64,000 nucleotides of DNA from Tepidanaerobacter sp. GT38 (GTDB lineage Bacteria > Bacillota > Thermosediminibacteria > Thermosediminibacterales > Tepidanaerobacteraceae). The stretch spans positions 1 through 64,000 of the forward strand of contig NZ_JAFFJA010000013.1 in NCBI RefSeq assembly GCF_021991635.1, given 5' to 3'. Position 1 is the stretch's first letter. Each line of letters opens with the position of its first letter. Shown here one piece after another: positions 63,473 through 64,000 of this stretch. The notes beneath the pieces are model-generated. The model was not told the origin of the DNA, made no database searches, and was given only the letters and a program-made list of their open reading frames with translations. The translations under genes and the position numbers were made by a program.

Positions 63473-63589
63473 GGGCACTGGGTTGGGCCTTTCAATCGTA
63501 AAAAAGTTATCGAAATGCACGAGAGTGAGTGCGGAGTCCAATCAAAAGTGGGTAAAGGCAGTATATTCTGGTTTAAACTAAAGTTATGA
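63473..63589 (+). pseudogene. Histidine-kinase C-terminal remnant
   Basis: Reads GTGLGLSIVKKL, then after a one-base shift near 63510 IEMHESECGVQSKVGKGSIFWFKL and stop. This is the G2-box end of a HATPase_c domain. No upstream kinase sequence remains, and two stop-prone stretches flank it, so it is a decayed fragment. Confidence 0.8.
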
Positions 63590-63793
63590 TAGATATTTAT
63601 ATTTAGTGGGCGTTATCATTACCCGCTAAATTGGGATGATTGGAAAGTGGAAGGCTAATAAAAATGGTAGTGCCTGCTGGATCCTTACGCAGCCCATTAT
63701 TTGATTTATCATTTTTTCCATCATGATCATAAAGTTTTTAAAGACATTGTAGAGCCGTGGGTGAAAAACTCAAGTTAGCAGTTAAAATTAAAA
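63590..63793. other. Intergenic stretch without gene
   Basis: About 200 bp after the kinase remnant. I see no credible ORF or RNA. Confidence 0.45.
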
Positions 63794-63831
63794 AGCATGG
63801 GCTATCTAATCTATTCGAATTAGCCCATGCT
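63794..63831. terminator. Terminator of the edge gene
   Basis: AGCATGGGCTA / TAGCCCATGCT perfect 11-bp stem with a 16-nt loop. T-rich on the plus side and (AAAAGC...) A-rich on the minus, so it is usable in both directions. It follows the minus-strand gene that ends at 63841. Confidence 0.75.
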
Positions 63832-63840
63832 CTTTTAATG

Positions 63841-64000
63841 TTAAGTGAAGTTTTTCGGCGTAGAATTTCCTCTCATGTCTACTTTGATGAGCCTTTCGAC
63901 TTTATCACCCCGGCAGCCTATTAAGTAACTTGTAAGGTTTGCTGTTGTACAAGTGTGGTTGGGAATGATTTCGATCTTGTCACCGATTTTTAGTGTTGTG
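63841..64000 (-). CDS. D-threonine aldolase/D-serine dehydratase-like protein, C-terminal part
   Basis: Partial gene entering from beyond 64000. The 53 visible residues contain LKIGDKIEIIPNHTCTTANL, the zinc/metal-binding PNHXC block of the DSD1/D-threonine aldolase C-terminal domain, and end KVDMRGNSTPKNFT. PLP enzyme for D-amino-acid breakdown. The product and start lie outside the window. Confidence 0.75.
   Translation of the reverse strand, partial: TTLKIGDKIEIIPNHTCTTANLTSYLIGCRGDKVERLIKVDMRGNSTPKNFT

Noticed and set aside
1-64000. tRNA, rRNA, CRISPR arrays or intact IS elements
   Set aside because: Scanning by eye gave no cloverleaf with CCA-type end, no regularly spaced repeats and no transposase ORF.

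Overview
The window reads as a chromosome segment of a low-GC, anaerobic Firmicute, most likely a thermophilic or syntrophic member of the Clostridia (Thermoanaerobacterales-like). This is inferred from strong Shine-Dalgarno sites with frequent TTG/GTG starts, a PrsA lipoprotein foldase, DegS/DegU, a TPP riboswitch with terminator control, many ferredoxin-type proteins, a sigma-54 regulon, a Tad pilus without a secretin, and the DUF1659/DUF2922/YvrJ gene trio. No rRNA, tRNA, CRISPR array or complete insertion sequence was found. Base composition varies: the glycosyltransferase block (about 33.6-42.5 kb) is visibly more AT-rich than the rest.

Layout. 0-3.2 kb (minus): thiamine salvage operon thiM-thiE-HAD phosphatase-thiD behind a TPP riboswitch, terminator and promoter. 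3.2-14.8 kb: heterodimeric ABC exporter pair, a ferredoxin-like Fe-S protein, PrsA, an MNT/HEPN toxin-antitoxin pair, a large exported glycoside-hydrolase-like protein with three N-terminal repeats, TruD and a YczE-type membrane protein. 14.8-23.8 kb: a sigma-54 unit. An activator with a Rossmann-like N-terminus and a PAS domain lies between asd and an amino-acid uptake/oxidation operon (SSF symporter, split HcnABC-like flavin dehydrogenase with separate Fe-S subunits, Asp/Glu-racemase-family enzyme). Both flanking units carry a -24/-12 promoter and an identical 15-bp palindrome. 23.8-26.3 kb (minus): ComK-like protein, amidase, YvrJ, DUF2922 and DUF1659, then a structured intergenic region.

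26.3-44.4 kb (plus): exopolysaccharide cluster (VanZ-like, Wzz-like, Wzy/ligase-TPR fusion, glycosyltransferases, UDP-sugar dehydrogenase and epimerase, polymerase, MurJ-like flippase). It includes a full set of PglC/D/E/F-like genes that would make and load a diacetyl-bacillosamine-type sugar, but the PglC-like initiating transferase is broken by a one-base frameshift in a T tract. 44.4-52.2 kb: a catabolic cassette (frameshifted RHH regulator with palindromic operators, TRAP transporter, two cupins, MBL-fold lactonase, DapA-family aldolase, FAD disulfide-reductase-like enzyme). A degraded copy of the 3' end of the PglF-like gene lies inside it, so the TRAP part is bracketed by direct repeats.

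52.2-63.1 kb (minus): a Tad/Flp pilus operon. Transcription runs flp1-flp2-prepilin peptidase-tadE-tadG-cpaB-cpaE-tadA-tadB-tadC, then DUF192, a HAMP sensor without a kinase domain, and degS-degU, so the pilus machinery and its probable two-component control lie in one transcription direction. 63.1-64 kb: promoter region, a decayed histidine-kinase tail and the C-terminus of a D-threonine-aldolase-like enzyme running off the edge. Most novel-looking: the Rossmann-PAS sigma-54 activator with its shared palindromes, the direct-repeat-bracketed TRAP cassette with its broken RHH regulator, and the unresolved structured RNA region near 26.0-26.26 kb.
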